Source of the DNA: Streptomyces sp. AC555_RSS877
GTDB taxonomy: Bacteria > Actinomycetota > Actinomycetes > Streptomycetales > Streptomycetaceae
Direction of reading: 5' to 3'
Length of the DNA stretch: 64,000 bases
Assembly: GCF_019049245.1 (NCBI RefSeq)
Contig: NZ_JAGMUK010000001.1
Span: forward strand, 302,239 to 366,238
Positions 63,325 through 64,000 of the stretch are shown one piece after another (within the stretch, counting starts at the first letter, position 1; every line of letters begins with the position of its first letter). The position numbers and the translations under genes were made by a program. Under the pieces are notes generated by a model, which made no database searches, had not been told where the DNA came from, and worked only from the letters and a program-made list of their open reading frames with translations.

Positions 63325-64000
63325 ATGCCCGCCACGCACCACTCGTCAGCACCCCCGACACCGAGCACCGGGGCAGTACCCGTACGCCCGGTCGACGACG
63401 GTCCGCCGACCCCGGAGCCACCCTCCACGGGCGACACCGCCGCCGGTATCGGACGCATACCCGTCCTCGACGTCCGCCCGGTCGTCCGGCACGGACGCAG
63501 GCCGGCCAAGGCCGTCACCGGCGAGACCTTCGAGATCTCGGCCACCGTCTTCCGCGAGGGGCACGATGCCGTCGCCGCCAATGTCGTACTGAGGGATCCG
63601 GAGGGCCGCCCGGGCCCCTGGACGCCGATGCGCGAACTGACACCCGGCACCGACCGCTGGGGCGCCGAGGTCGCCCCCGGCGCCCCGGGCCGCTGGACGT
63701 ACACCGTGGAGGCGTGGGGCGACCCCGTCACCACCTGGCGGCATCACGCCCACATCAAGATCCCCGCGGGGATGGACACGGAACTCGTCCTGGAGGAGGG
63801 CGCCCGGCTGTACGAACGGGCAGCCGCAGGCGTCCCGAAGAAGGGCAAACGGCAGGTTCTCCTCACCGCCGTGGAGACACTGCGCGACGACACCCGCCCC
63901 GCCGCGACGCGCCTGGCGGCGGCGTTGACGCCGGAGGTGGACGCGGTCCTGTCGCGGTATCCGCTGCGGGAGTTCGTGACGGCGTCGGAGACGCTGCCGC
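63325..64000 (+). CDS. glgE: alpha-1,4-glucan:maltose-1-phosphate maltosyltransferase GlgE (partial, 3' off window)
   Basis: The first 225 codons of GlgE, which extends alpha-glucan with maltose from maltose-1-phosphate. A Pro/Thr-rich tail is followed by the N-terminal domain with IGRIPVLDVRPVVRHGRRPA, GETFEISATVFREGHDAV, GRWTYTVEAWGDPVTTWRHH and HIKIPAGMDTELVLEEGARL, characteristic of this family (GH13_3). The catalytic barrel lies beyond the window. The ATG at 63325 has an AGGAG site five bases upstream. In Streptomyces the trehalose/maltose-kinase and branching-enzyme genes usually follow, which cannot be seen here. Confidence 0.92.
   Translation, partial: MPATHHSSAPPTPSTGAVPVRPVDDGPPTPEPPSTGDTAAGIGRIPVLDVRPVVRHGRRPAKAVTGETFEISATVFREGHDAVAANVVLRDPEGRPGPWTPMRELTPGTDRWGAEVAPGAPGRWTYTVEAWGDPVTTWRHHAHIKIPAGMDTELVLEEGARLYERAAAGVPKKGKRQVLLTAVETLRDDTRPAATRLAAALTPEVDAVLSRYPLREFVTASETLP

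Overview
This window is chromosomal DNA from a Streptomyces or very close relative. Codon third positions are strongly G/C biased, GTG and TTG starts are common, and the genes include lineage-typical sets: a tandem glycine riboswitch before gcvT, a GlgE-type glucan pathway, SseB-like proteins, secreted M4 proteases and a Scabin-like ADP-ribosyltransferase. From memory, the order mnmA, cysteine desulfurase, opp operon, gcvT-gcvH-glyA-sdaA, L,D-transpeptidases, glgX, ABC exporters, M4 proteases, glgP, glgE resembles the S. coelicolor core chromosome; I could not check this by search.

Layout. 1-6.7 kb: partial mnmA, a Tat-exported amidase, a cysteine desulfurase, two small membrane proteins, a TetR regulator, a thioesterase, a membrane-anchored esterase and a TRIC-type channel. 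6.7-13.1 kb: a five-gene oligopeptide importer operon, read leftwards in the order oppC-A-B-D-F. 13.4-15.9 kb: two SseB-like proteins and a P-loop kinase-like ATPase. 16.1-20.7 kb: the one-carbon/serine cluster (glycine riboswitch, gcvT, gcvH, glyA, sdaA).

20.6-33.9 kb is an accessory island. It lies exactly between two copies of the 3' end of sdaA (20616-20681 and 33875-33940). The copies encode the same 20 C-terminal residues, differ at six synonymous positions and share an identical 29-bp block. This is the footprint of an integrative element that enters the end of a coding gene and supplies a replacement end. Both ends also carry AAAGTCCCC-type repeats and tRNA-3'-half-like fragments. No integrase is visible, so it looks like a decayed or cis-mobilizable element. 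Cargo: an AbiEii-toxin remnant, a truncated polysaccharide deacetylase, two unusual regulators each made of two fused IclR modules, two alpha/beta hydrolases, a four-gene sulfonate/nitrate-type ABC importer, and a decayed enoyl-CoA hydratase/IS630 scrap.

34-64 kb is core again: GH25 lysozyme, MOSC protein, EF-hand protein, MerR regulator with a 19-bp-spacer promoter, GNAT, secreted DNA/guanosine-type ADP-ribosyltransferase, beta-propeller lipoprotein with a coupled polysaccharide deacetylase-like protein that lacks the metal-binding aspartates, an anti-sigma-type ATPase, enoyl-CoA hydratase, two L,D-transpeptidase lipoproteins, glgX, two heterodimeric ABC exporters with asymmetric nucleotide-binding sites, two M4 metalloproteases, a DUF1990 protein, glgP, a subtilisin-like protease and the start of glgE. 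GlgX, GlgP and GlgE together handle alpha-glucan debranching, phosphorolysis and maltosyl transfer. No CRISPR array, rRNA or complete tRNA was found.
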